Assembly (NCBI RefSeq): GCF_031178445.1
Contig: NZ_JAPSIY010000001.1
Span: 331,237 to 395,236, forward strand
Direction of reading: 5' to 3'
Length of the DNA: 64,000 nt
Source of the DNA: Microbacterium sp.
Lineage (GTDB): Bacteria > Actinomycetota > Actinomycetes > Actinomycetales > Microbacteriaceae
Shown here: positions 55,042 to 62,835 of the stretch, one piece after another
Numbering within the stretch: the first letter of the stretch is position 1
Layout: each line of letters starts with the position of its first letter
The notes under the pieces: generated by a model
What the model saw: only the letters and a program-made list of their open reading frames with translations
The model's database searches: none
Told to the model about the DNA's origin: nothing
Translations under genes and position numbers: made by a program

Positions 55042-57507
55042 ATGGGCAGCATCGCGAGTGGTCTCGCCGTCGTCGGGATCAAGGAGCTGGGCAAGGGTGA
55101 TCTGGACATAGCGGGCGGAAAGGGCGCGAACCTCGGCGAGCTGCTGCGCGCCGGTCTGCCGGTGCCCGACGGGTTCGTCGTCACGACCGACGCCTACGCC
55201 GAGGCCGCGGACGCGGCCGGCCTTCCGGAACGGATCGACACCGCCGAGCCCGCCGAACTGCGCGGCATCCTCGAGCAGGCACCGATCCCCGACGAGCTGC
55301 GTGCAGCCGTCACCGACGCCTACGCGCGGCTCGGCGAGGACGTGCCTGTCGCGGTGCGCTCCAGCGCGACCGCCGAGGACCTGCCGGGCGCGGCCTTCGC
55401 CGGTCAGCAGGACACCTACCTGAACGTGATCGGCGCGGACGCCGTGCTCGACGCTGTGCGCCGCTGCTGGGGTTCGCTGTGGACCGATCGCGCCGTGTCG
55501 TACCGGAGGGAGCGCCGTATCGACCCGGTCGGGGTGCGGATCGCCGTTGTGGTCCAGGTGCTCATTGACGCCGACGTGGCCGGGGTGATGTTCACCGCCG
55601 ACCCTGTCAGCGGCGCAAGGGACCGGATCCTCGTGGATGCGGCCGCAGGGCTCGGTGAGGCCGTCGTGTCGGGCTTGGTCGACACCGAGCACTACGAGCT
55701 CGACCAGGACGGGGCGCTGCTGCGATGGTCGCCAGGCCGAGCCGATGTCGCCATCAGGTCGTCCGCCGGCGGCGGTGTCCACAACGACGTACCGCGTCCC
55801 ACCGGGAGCAGGCTGCTTCGTGCCGGGCAGCTCGGGACGCTCGCCATGCACGCCCGGGCGGCTGCGGCGCACTTCGGTCGTCCGCAGGACATGGAGTGGG
55901 CGGTGGCCGACGGTGAGGTCTTCATCCTGCAGGCCAGGCCCATGACCGCACTGCCGCCTGAGCCCATGAAGCTGAATCGCCGACAGCGCGTGCAGAGCAT
56001 GATCTTCAGCGAGTACCTGCCGGTGCGCCCCTATCCTCTGGACGTGACCACCTGGCTCGGTCGCGGTCCGGCGGAGATGATGCGTCAGATCACGCAGTAC
56101 TACGGGCTGCGCGGCGCGTTCACCGACTTCCTTCTCGAGGAGGACGGCGTCGTCACGCGCTTCGTGCCTCCCAACCCGCATCCGGGGCCGGGCATCCTGC
56201 TCGCACCCATCAGGCTGATCAGGAAGACGCGGCGCTTCCGCCCCGAGAGGTGGCAGGAGGATCCGCGCCTGGCGACGCTTCTCGCCCGCGCCGACGAGCT
56301 CGACGAGCTCTCCCTGAGCTCGCTCGAGTGGCGGGAGCTGCTGCAGGTGCCCGAGAGGGCGCTGCGTCTGATCGACATCAGCCGTGACCTGCGGATCGAC
56401 TACCTTCCCGGCGCGGCGATCGCCATCGTCCGCCTCATCATGGTGGTCACGCTGCTCGGCCGGCGCCGGCTGCTCACCGAACTCCTCGGCGGTGCGCCGA
56501 CCCGCACGGCCGCGGCCGAGCGTGAGCTGGTGCGCCTGGCCGGCATCGTGCGAGAGGACGCCGCCCTGCGCGCGGTGTTCGCGGAGGCGACCCCGACGGA
56601 CGTGCTCGCCGAACTCGACACGGGCCGCTTTCCGGATTTCGACACGGCGCTGGATCGGTTCCGCCGCGAATACGGTCGCAAGGAGACCGTGTCTCCGCTC
56701 CTGGTGAGTCCGCCCACGCTCGCAGAGTCACCGGACGTGATCCTCGGGATGGTGAGTGGATTCGTCGACAGCCCGCCACAGGGCGACAGACGCTCGGAGG
56801 ACGCCCTCGCACGGTTGCTCGAGCACCGTCTGCTGCACGCGGGCCGGGCCCGCGCGGCGGTCTCGAGATGGGTACGCGCAGCACAGGCGGGAGTCGCGTG
56901 CCGCGAGGACAGCCACTTCTACTTCACCGCTTCCCTTCCCGCGCTGCGCCGCTCGCTGCTCGAAATCGGACGTCGCCTGCAGCTGACCGGAGCGATCGAC
57001 GAGCCCTTCGACGTCTTCCACCTGCGCTGGGAGGAGATCGTCGCCATCGACGAGGTCGCGCAGCTGACCGAGCAGGCCGTCGCGAATCTGCGTGGCCGGG
57101 TGATCGCCCGTGCGGCGCGCAGGGCAGAACTCGCGGCGCTGCCCGTCGTGGACGTTCGCGGCGTGTATCGCGACCGGCGCGACGGTGATGCGGTCGTCAC
57201 CGGAACACCCGCGGGCGCGGGCGTGGCCAGCGGCCCGGTGCGGGTGATCCGGGAGGTGGCTGACTTCCACCGACTGCAGCCGGGCGATGTGCTGGTCTGC
57301 CCGTATACGAACCCCGCGTGGACCCCGCTGTTCCTGAGGGCGGTGGCGGTGGTTGTCGACACCGGATCCATGGCATCGCATGCCGCGATCGTCGCACGCG
57401 AGTACGGCCTTCCGGCGATCATGGGCACCGGTGACGGCACGAGGGTGCTCTCGGACGGCGACGCGGTGACGGTCGACGGATCGACCGGCAGGGTGACGCG
57501 TGCCTGA
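55042..57507 (+). CDS. PEP/ATP-grasp phosphotransferase, rifampin-phosphotransferase-like
   Basis: An 821-residue protein. The N-terminal ATP-grasp domain has GGKGANLGELLRAGLPVPDG, then AVRSSATAEDLPGAAFAGQQ and VAGVMFTADPVSG. A long middle region without recognised motif follows (about 320-730). The C-terminal swivelling PEP-utiliser domain has SMASHAAIVAREYGLPAIMG with the phospho-accepting His at about 780. Order and wording of motifs resemble rifampin phosphotransferase (ATP domain, substrate domain, His domain) more than PEP synthase, which has a PEP-binding barrel at the C terminus. It may phosphorylate rifamycins or another small molecule. Regulated with the downstream TetR. No rifamycin-associated element (RAE) is visible upstream. 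Confidence 0.75.
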   Translation: MGSIASGLAVVGIKELGKGDLDIAGGKGANLGELLRAGLPVPDGFVVTTDAYAEAADAAGLPERIDTAEPAELRGILEQAPIPDELRAAVTDAYARLGEDVPVAVRSSATAEDLPGAAFAGQQDTYLNVIGADAVLDAVRRCWGSLWTDRAVSYRRERRIDPVGVRIAVVVQVLIDADVAGVMFTADPVSGARDRILVDAAAGLGEAVVSGLVDTEHYELDQDGALLRWSPGRADVAIRSSAGGGVHNDVPRPTGSRLLRAGQLGTLAMHARAAAAHFGRPQDMEWAVADGEVFILQARPMTALPPEPMKLNRRQRVQSMIFSEYLPVRPYPLDVTTWLGRGPAEMMRQITQYYGLRGAFTDFLLEEDGVVTRFVPPNPHPGPGILLAPIRLIRKTRRFRPERWQEDPRLATLLARADELDELSLSSLEWRELLQVPERALRLIDISRDLRIDYLPGAAIAIVRLIMVVTLLGRRRLLTELLGGAPTRTAAAERELVRLAGIVREDAALRAVFAEATPTDVLAELDTGRFPDFDTALDRFRREYGRKETVSPLLVSPPTLAESPDVILGMVSGFVDSPPQGDRRSEDALARLLEHRLLHAGRARAAVSRWVRAAQAGVACREDSHFYFTASLPALRRSLLEIGRRLQLTGAIDEPFDVFHLRWEEIVAIDEVAQLTEQAVANLRGRVIARAARRAELAALPVVDVRGVYRDRRDGDAVVTGTPAGAGVASGPVRVIREVADFHRLQPGDVLVCPYTNPAWTPLFLRAVAVVVDTGSMASHAAIVAREYGLPAIMGTGDGTRVLSDGDAVTVDGSTGRVTRA

Positions 57508-58126
57508 TTCCCCGGATGCCGCACCGCGCGCCCGCCGTCGCGGCAGGGCGCTGATCGACGCCATCCATGACGCGGTGCTGGCCGAGCTCGGCGAGCACGG
57601 CTACGCGGGGATGACCATGGAAGGCGTTGCGGAGCGGGCCGGCGCAGGCAAGGCCTCGCTGTACCGCCGATGGAACTCCCGGGCAGAGCTCGTGCGCGAC
57701 ACCGTCTACCATCTGATGCGCGATGCCGAGGGGCTGCCCGACACAGGGAACCTCCGCGAGGATCTGCACCAGCTGCTCAGCCAGACCGTCCGGCTGCTGA
57801 ACGGGCCGCTCGGCGATGCGCTGCGCGCCGTTCTCTCCGAGGCGCTCGCCGACCGCGGCCGCGCTGCCGAGATCTCGTCGCTGTCACTGGGAACGGGCCG
57901 GCGGCTGATGGCCGAGATCGTTGGTCGGGCGGTGGCGCGCGGTGAGGTCGAAGCCGCCTCCGTCACCGATACCCGCCTCGATGTGGGGCAGGCCCTGCTG
58001 CGCGACCGCTTCCTGTTCCGCAACGTGACTGCCGACGATGTCACCGAGATCGTCGACACCGTGCTGCTGCCGCTCTTCGACACTCCGGCGGAGGCCGGAC
58101 GTGGGGCGAACGCGCGCGACCGGTAG
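57500..58126 (+). CDS. TetR-family regulator
   Basis: A 208-residue repressor with a GTG start 8 bp inside the upstream gene. Helix-turn-helix GYAGMTMEGVAERAGAGKASLYRRWNSRAELV (residues about 34-65), then a ligand-binding half of the TetR_C type. Overlap with the phosphotransferase gene means one transcript; the 25-bp palindrome in their shared promoter is its likely operator, so the ligand that frees it is likely the enzyme's substrate. Confidence 0.88.
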   Translation: MPDSPDAAPRARRRGRALIDAIHDAVLAELGEHGYAGMTMEGVAERAGAGKASLYRRWNSRAELVRDTVYHLMRDAEGLPDTGNLREDLHQLLSQTVRLLNGPLGDALRAVLSEALADRGRAAEISSLSLGTGRRLMAEIVGRAVARGEVEAASVTDTRLDVGQALLRDRFLFRNVTADDVTEIVDTVLLPLFDTPAEAGRGANARDR

Positions 58127-58183
58127 GGAAAACCGGAACAGAGCTGTCCGGATCCCCCCGTGTCGCGCACCCGCGGCCGGCCG

Positions 58184-58189
58184 TAGCGT
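58184..58189 (+). promoter_or_regulatory. -10 element for a leaderless transcript (58196 gene)
   Basis: TAGCGT exactly 6 nt before the ATG at 58196. Confidence 0.55.
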
Positions 58190-58195
58190 TGAGCC

Positions 58196-59644
58196 ATGAC
58201 CACGAATCCGACATCCCCGCTTCCCGCGGACGGCACACCGACCACGCCGTCGGATGCCGTCGCGACCGCGGCGGTGCCCCCGGCGCCCACCGGGGCGACG
58301 GCACCGGCATCCGGCATCACGCCGCCGCCCGCGCCGCCGGCACCCGCCCCGCCCGCGCCTCTCGCGCCATCCCCGCACGCCGCGTCCGCGCACACCGCCG
58401 ATGCGCCGAAGCGTCCGCTGCGCATCGTGCTGACCATCCTGCAGCTCGCCGCGCTGGGCGCGCTGGGGGCTGCCGTGTTCGGCATCCTCACGGCGGTGCT
58501 GGGTGCCGGACTCGCCCTGCTCTTCGTCTTCGGGGTCGGCCTGTTCGTGCTGCTCGGCCTCGTCTACGGCCTGTTCGGTGTCGCCTGGTTCGAGGTGCGC
58601 CGAGTGGCGGGACTGTACGGCGACGACCTCTCCGATCTGCGGTGGCGTCCGCGCAAGCCGGGCTTCGGAGGGTGGCTCGCCGGTGTGGCCAGGCAGTCGG
58701 TCGACGGCCGCATGTGGCGCGCGCTGGTGAACTTCATCCTCGCCTGCATCGCGGGAGCCCTCGTGCTGCGCCTGTTCTGGGGCATGATCTGGTCGGCCGT
58801 GTTCGCGTTCGCCCCGCTCGGTGGCGAGGGCGAAGTCGACGGCCCGTTCGGCAATGTCATCGCCGTCGGCTGGGCTCCTGTCCTCGGCATCCTCGGCGTG
58901 CTCGCCGCGGCGGCCGGCATGGTGGGACTCGCCCTGCTGCACCGGCTGCTCAGCCGCACCCTCGTGGTGCCGAGCCGCGAGGCCGAGCTGAGCGCCCAGG
59001 TGCGAACGACCTCCGCTCAGCGTGCCGGCGCGGTGCGCGCCGCCGATCTGGAGCGCACCCGAATCGAGCGCGACCTCCACGACGGCGTTCAGCCGCGACT
59101 GGTCTCGGTCGGCATGACCCTCGGCCTCGCACAGCAGAAGATCGACACCGACCCCGCCACGGCCAAGGCGCTGATCGGCGAGGCGCACACCTCGACGAAG
59201 GCGGCGATCACTGAGCTGCGTCAGCTCGCCCGCGGCATCCACACTTCGGTTCTCGACGATCGCGGACTCGACGCTGCGCTTTCGGCGCTCGCCGGACGCT
59301 CGCACATCCCCGTGCACCTCGACGTGCGCATCGATTCCGCGACGACCGGCGCGAACGCCCGGTGCCGGGATACGGAGGCCGCGGTGTACTTCGCCATCGC
59401 GGAGTCGCTGACCAACGCCGCCAAGCATTCCAGGGCGAGCGAATGCCGCGTCGTCGTGCGCACTCGTGACGGCGCCCTGTGGGCGCGGGTCGAGGACAAC
59501 GGCATGGGCGGTGCGCAGGTGCAGCCCGGCGGTGGCCTCGACGGCATCACCAATCGGGTGCTGGCGGCCGGCGGCACGTTCCGTCTCGACAGCCCGGCCG
59601 GAGGGCCGACCAGCCTGGAGGTGTTGGTGCCATGCGCATCCTGA
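58196..59644 (+). CDS. Sensor histidine kinase with membrane sensor domain
   Basis: A 482-residue kinase. The first 70 residues are Pro/Ala/Thr-rich and disordered. A sensor domain with about five membrane segments follows (LTILQLAALGALGAAVFGIL; WFEVRRVAGLYG). HisKA_3 has ERTRIERDLHDGVQPRLVSVGM with the phosphoacceptor His in DLHDG, and the HATPase has AESLTNAAKHS and VEDNGMGG. It overlaps its response regulator by 13 bp. Together with the DUF4097 gene this is a LiaFSR-like envelope-stress arrangement common in actinobacteria. Confidence 0.9.
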   Translation: MTTNPTSPLPADGTPTTPSDAVATAAVPPAPTGATAPASGITPPPAPPAPAPPAPLAPSPHAASAHTADAPKRPLRIVLTILQLAALGALGAAVFGILTAVLGAGLALLFVFGVGLFVLLGLVYGLFGVAWFEVRRVAGLYGDDLSDLRWRPRKPGFGGWLAGVARQSVDGRMWRALVNFILACIAGALVLRLFWGMIWSAVFAFAPLGGEGEVDGPFGNVIAVGWAPVLGILGVLAAAAGMVGLALLHRLLSRTLVVPSREAELSAQVRTTSAQRAGAVRAADLERTRIERDLHDGVQPRLVSVGMTLGLAQQKIDTDPATAKALIGEAHTSTKAAITELRQLARGIHTSVLDDRGLDAALSALAGRSHIPVHLDVRIDSATTGANARCRDTEAAVYFAIAESLTNAAKHSRASECRVVVRTRDGALWARVEDNGMGGAQVQPGGGLDGITNRVLAAGGTFRLDSPAGGPTSLEVLVPCAS

Positions 59645-60318
59645 TCTGCGAGGACTCCGTGCTTCTGCGCGAGGGCCTGGTGCGTCTGCTCGAGGATGCC
59701 GGGCATCAGGTGGTCGCCGCCCTCCCCGACACCGACGAACTCAGCGAGGCCGTGGACGCCGAGGCACCCGAGCTGTGCATCCTCGATGTCCGTCTGCCGC
59801 CGACGTTCACCGATGAGGGCATCCGGTCCGCGTTGGGATTGCGGGCATCGCACCCGTCGCTTCCGCTGCTCGTGCTGTCGCAGTACGTCGAGGAGCGTTA
59901 TGCGAGCGATCTGATCGCGGCGCAGGGCGGCGCGCTCGGCTATCTGCTGAAGGACCGGGTGGCCGATGTGGCTGAGTTCGTGGAGTCGGTCGAGCGCATC
60001 GCAGCCGGTGCCACGGTGCTCGACCCCGAGGTGGTCGCCCAGCTGCTCACTCGGCGCAACCGCGACGAGCGGATGCTCCGTCTCACCGAGCGCGAGCGCA
60101 CCGTTCTCGCGCTGATCGCGGAGGGCAAATCCAACAGCTCGATCGCCTCGCTGCTGTTCCTCAGCGAGGCCAGCGTCGAGAAGCACATCACGGCCATCTT
60201 CCAGAAGCTCGGCCTCGAGCCCGAAGACGGCAACCGACGGGTGCTCGCAGCACTCGCGCACATCGAGAACTCCGGCGCGGCCGGAGACGCACGAGACAAC
60301 CAGGGAGGCGTGCGATGA
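59632..60318 (+). CDS. NarL/LuxR-family response regulator
   Basis: 228 residues from the ATG at 59632. Receiver domain with acidic pocket E7/D8, phosphoacceptor D52 (LCILDVRLPP), and Lys in GYLLKDRVAD. LuxR-type helix-turn-helix LTERERTVLALIAEGKSNSSIASLLFLSEASVEKHITAIFQKLGL near the C terminus. It is the partner of the kinase at 58196. The end overlaps the DUF4097 start as ATGA. Confidence 0.9.
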   Translation: MRILICEDSVLLREGLVRLLEDAGHQVVAALPDTDELSEAVDAEAPELCILDVRLPPTFTDEGIRSALGLRASHPSLPLLVLSQYVEERYASDLIAAQGGALGYLLKDRVADVAEFVESVERIAAGATVLDPEVVAQLLTRRNRDERMLRLTERERTVLALIAEGKSNSSIASLLFLSEASVEKHITAIFQKLGLEPEDGNRRVLAALAHIENSGAAGDARDNQGGVR

Positions 60319-61112
60319 ACGGCACGACGAAGAAGAGCATCACGGCGACGACGATCGCGGTCGCGGCGGTGGGTGGCCTGGTGCTGCTGGGCACCGGTGC
60401 GGCCGCGGCGAGCACGGGGCTGTACTCGATCGGTCCCCAGTCCGGTTCGACCGAGGTCGACGGCAGCGGCATCACCGAGATGGACCTCGAGGTGCGCGGC
60501 GCGGAGGTGACGGTCGAGTTCCACGACGGCGATCAGGCCGAGCTGCGCGTGGAAGGTGGTTCCTTGCGGGGGTGGTCGCTGAACCGCGACGAAGGCGAGC
60601 TCGAGGTGCGCGGCCCGAAACGTGGCTTCGACTGGTGGAACCCCGACTGGCTGCGACCGGACGAGCAGCGGGTCACCCTGCTCCTGCCCCAGTCCGCGGC
60701 CGGACTGGACGCCGACCTCAGCCTGGACGCCGGCTCCCTTCAGGTCGACGGCGAGTTCGGAGAGCTCAGCGTGGACATGAGCGCCGGTTCCCTCTCGCTC
60801 GACGGCTCCGCCCGCTCGCTGGATGCGGAGTTGAACGCGGGGCGTGCCGACATCAACTTGTCCGGCGTGACCGAGGCGTCGTACCAGGTGTCGGCGGGCC
60901 GGGTCGTCTCGGAGCTGACGGGCGACGCCCCGGATGTGGCGATCGAGGTCTCGGCGGGCGCGCTGACGCTCACCCTGCCCGAAGGCGGCTACGACCTGCG
61001 TCGCAACGTCTCGGCGGGCTCGCTCAACAGCGATCTCTCCGAAGAGCCGGGCAGCCGCCACACCATTACGGCGTCCGTGTCGGCAGGCACCGTGAACCTG
61101 CACGAGGGATGA
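60315..61112 (+). CDS. DUF4097 family beta-strand repeat protein
   Basis: A 265-residue protein. An N-terminal membrane or signal segment (ATTIAVAAVGGLVLLGTGAAAAS, residues about 10-32) is followed by a repetitive beta-helix-like body of SAGxL, VSAGRV and AGSLxxD strands. It belongs to the DUF4097 family, linked to cell-envelope stress through co-transcription with LiaSR-type systems. It is probably exported or membrane-anchored facing outwards. It is the last gene of the operon and the terminator at 61120-61153 follows directly. Confidence 0.85.
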   Translation: MNGTTKKSITATTIAVAAVGGLVLLGTGAAAASTGLYSIGPQSGSTEVDGSGITEMDLEVRGAEVTVEFHDGDQAELRVEGGSLRGWSLNRDEGELEVRGPKRGFDWWNPDWLRPDEQRVTLLLPQSAAGLDADLSLDAGSLQVDGEFGELSVDMSAGSLSLDGSARSLDAELNAGRADINLSGVTEASYQVSAGRVVSELTGDAPDVAIEVSAGALTLTLPEGGYDLRRNVSAGSLNSDLSEEPGSRHTITASVSAGTVNLHEG

Positions 61113-61119
61113 CGAGGAG

Positions 61120-61153
61120 GTGAGGGGTTCCCGCACGCGGGAACCCCTCACCG
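61120..61153. terminator. Terminator after the two-component operon
   Basis: 16-bp inverted repeat GGTGAGGGGTTCCCGC (61120-61135) with its complement at 61138-61153. Confidence 0.85.
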
Positions 61154-61188
61154 GCCTGGACCGGCGCTGAACTCGCGCCGCGCTCGAT

Positions 61189-61218
61189 TCGCTTTTCGCC
61201 CATCGGATCGGGTAAAGT
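61189..61218 (+). promoter_or_regulatory. tRNA promoter
   Basis: TTCGCT (61189-61194), 18-bp spacer and TAAAGT (61213-61218), shortly before tRNA-Ile. Confidence 0.45.
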
Positions 61219-61231
61219 CTTGGAGGTTGAC

Positions 61232-61305
61232 GGGGCTATAGCTCAGGCGGTTAGAGCGCTTCACTGATAATGAAGAGGTCCCAGGTTCAAGTCCTGGTAG
61301 CCCCA
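61232..61305 (+). tRNA. tRNA-Ile (GAT)
   Basis: 74-nt cloverleaf. Acceptor stem GGGGCTA/TAGCCCC, D arm GCTC-AGGCGGTTA-GAGC, anticodon GAT at 61266-61268 in the loop of TTCAC/GTGAA-like stem, T arm with GGTTCAAGTCC. Discriminator A. CCA is not encoded. Confidence 0.96.
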
Positions 61306-61342
61306 CTCCGTTCGCGGAAATCCCGCGGTGTCCGCACCGTGC

Positions 61343-61415
61343 GGGGCCTTAGCTCAGTTGGTAGAGCGCTTGCTTTGCAAGCAAGATGTCAGGAGTTCGA
61401 ATCTCCTAGGCTCCA
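61343..61415 (+). tRNA. tRNA-Ala (TGC)
   Basis: 73-nt cloverleaf. Acceptor stem GGGGCCT/AGGCTCC (one G-U pair), D arm GCTCAGTTGGTAGAGC, anticodon stem CTTGC/GCAAG with TGC at 61376-61378, T arm AGGAGTTCGAATCTCCT. CCA is encoded at 61416-61418. The Ile-Ala pair here is not inside an rRNA operon. Confidence 0.96.
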
Positions 61416-61422
61416 CCAGAAT

Positions 61423-61456
61423 CGGAAGGGCCCGGGTTCATACCCGGGCCCTTCCG
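61423..61456. terminator. Bidirectional terminator after tRNA-Ala
   Basis: Perfect 15-bp stem (61423-61437 with 61442-61456), loop TCAT. It also serves the convergent DAHP synthase gene ending at 61487. Confidence 0.87.
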
Positions 61457-61486
61457 CTGTTCTTCCCTCGCGTTCTCGGCGGCTCG

Positions 61487-62560
61487 TCAGCTCCGCGAGC
61501 GCACAGCCGCGGCCAGCTGTTCGAGCACGTCCGTCGTCGCCTCCCATGACATGCACGCATCCGTGACGCTCTGTCCTCGCACCAGCCCGGCCGGACCCTG
61601 AGCCACGTCGAGCTTCTGCGCACCGGCGACGATGTTGCTCTCCAGCATCACCCCCGCGATCGCCGACCCGTCCGCAGCGACCTGCGCGGCCAGCTCGGCG
61701 GCGACCTCGGCCTGGCGCACGTGGTCCTTACCGCTGTTCGCGTGGCTCGCGTCGACGATCACGCGCGGCGTGAGACCGGCCGCGCTGAGTCGGGCGGACG
61801 CGCGCCGGACGTGCTCGGCGTCGTAGTTCGGGCCGTCGGCTCCGCCGCGCAGGATCACCGATGTGTCGGGATTGCCGGTCGTGGTCACCAAGCTCGCTCG
61901 GCCGTCGGCGTCGATCCCCAGGAACGCCTGCGGAGCCGAGGCGGCCGCGGCGGCATCAAGCGCGACCTGCAGCCCGCCGTCGGTGCCGTTCTTGAACCCG
62001 ATCGGCATGGAAAGGCCGCTCGCCAGCTGGCGGTGGATCTGGCTCTCGGTCGTCCGTGCCCCGATGGCTCCCCAGGTGACGAGATCGGCGGTGTACTGCG
62101 GGCTGATCGGCTCGAGGAACTCGGTACCGCACGGCATCCCGAGAGCGGTCACGTCCCGAAGGAAGGTGCGCGCCATCCTGAGGCCCGCACCGATGTCGTG
62201 ACTGCCGTCGAGGTGGGGATCGTTGATCAGGCCCTTCCAGCCCACGGTCGTGCGGGGCTTCTCGAAGTAGGCCCGCATGACGATGAGCAGCTCGTCACGG
62301 TGACGTTCGGCGGCGCGAACGAGACGGCCCGCGTACTCGAGCCCGGCAGCCGGGTCGTGGATCGAGCAGGGTCCCGTGATGACGAGCAGCCGGTCGTCCT
62401 CGCCCGCCATGATCGCCCTGACCTCATCACGCGTGCGCGCGATAAGGCGGGCGCGCTCCTCACCGAGCGGGAGCTCCTCGATGACGTCGGCCGGTGAGGG
62501 GATGCTGGTGAAGGCGGCGACATGAAGGTCAGCGGTCGACTCTGCGGCGGTGATGTGCAT
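61487..62560 (-). CDS. 3-deoxy-7-phosphoheptulonate (DAHP) synthase
   Basis: A 357-residue type I (AroFGH-like) DAHP synthase. VITGPCSIHDP with the PEP/metal site (residues about 60-70), MRAYFEKPRTTVGWKG (95-110), GIGARTTESQIHRQLASGLSMPIGFKNGTDG, DASHANSGK and the C-terminal VMLESNI. It joins PEP and erythrose-4-phosphate, the first step of the aromatic pathway. A leader peptide rich in Trp/Tyr/Phe codons and a hairpin precede it, so attenuation is likely. Confidence 0.95.
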   Translation of the reverse strand: MHITAAESTADLHVAAFTSIPSPADVIEELPLGEERARLIARTRDEVRAIMAGEDDRLLVITGPCSIHDPAAGLEYAGRLVRAAERHRDELLIVMRAYFEKPRTTVGWKGLINDPHLDGSHDIGAGLRMARTFLRDVTALGMPCGTEFLEPISPQYTADLVTWGAIGARTTESQIHRQLASGLSMPIGFKNGTDGGLQVALDAAAAASAPQAFLGIDADGRASLVTTTGNPDTSVILRGGADGPNYDAEHVRRASARLSAAGLTPRVIVDASHANSGKDHVRQAEVAAELAAQVAADGSAIAGVMLESNIVAGAQKLDVAQGPAGLVRGQSVTDACMSWEATTDVLEQLAAAVRSRS

Positions 62561-62612
62561 GGGTCCTGTCCTGATACGGGCGGACCCCGTGCAGAGCCCG
62601 CCGAAACGGCGA

Positions 62613-62636
62613 AGGGCAGAGCGGATGCTCTGCCCT
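62613..62636 (-). terminator. Attenuator-like hairpin upstream of DAHP synthase
   Basis: Perfect 10-bp stem, AGGGCAGAGC/GCTCTGCCCT (62613-62622 with 62627-62636), loop of 4, between the leader ORF stop (62663) and the DAHP synthase start (62560). Part of its upstream arm (CAGAGC) can also pair with GGCTCTG inside the leader ORF, giving a possible alternative structure. Confidence 0.6.
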
Positions 62637-62662
62637 GTCGGCTCTGAAGGTGTCGGTGCGCG

Positions 62663-62719
62663 CTACTCCGGCGCCGGCCCCTCCAGAGCCGACTCGAAAT
62701 ACGCATACCAACGGGTCAT
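62663..62719 (-). CDS. Aromatic leader peptide (18 aa) of DAHP synthase
   Basis: Minus-strand ORF ATG at 62719 to stop at 62665-62663: M-T-R-W-Y-A-Y-F-E-S-A-L-E-G-P-A-P-E. Four aromatic residues (W4, Y5, Y7, F8) in five codons, in front of an aromatic pathway gene and followed by a hairpin, is the standard pattern of ribosome-mediated attenuation. It is too short for normal gene calling. Confidence 0.75.
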   Translation of the reverse strand: MTRWYAYFESALEGPAPE

Positions 62720-62787
62720 GCACTCGACCATAGCGCATGCTCCCCACGTCGTGCGCGGCATGACGCCCCCCGCTGCGGAATCCGGAT

Positions 62788-62793
62788 TACGCT
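62788..62793 (+). promoter_or_regulatory. -10 element of the AraC regulator gene
   Basis: TACGCT, with a leader of about 35 nt and the GGAGG site at 62826-62830. Confidence 0.4.
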
Positions 62794-62835
62794 GGGGAGA
62801 GGCGGCCGGCCGGCCCGATTCATCCGGAGGTGCGC

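Noticed and set aside
61232..61418. tRNA-Ile/tRNA-Ala as part of an rRNA operon spacer
   Set aside because: No 16S or 23S sequence flanks them; the terminator at 61423 follows at once. In actinobacteria this pair commonly lies downstream of gyrA.
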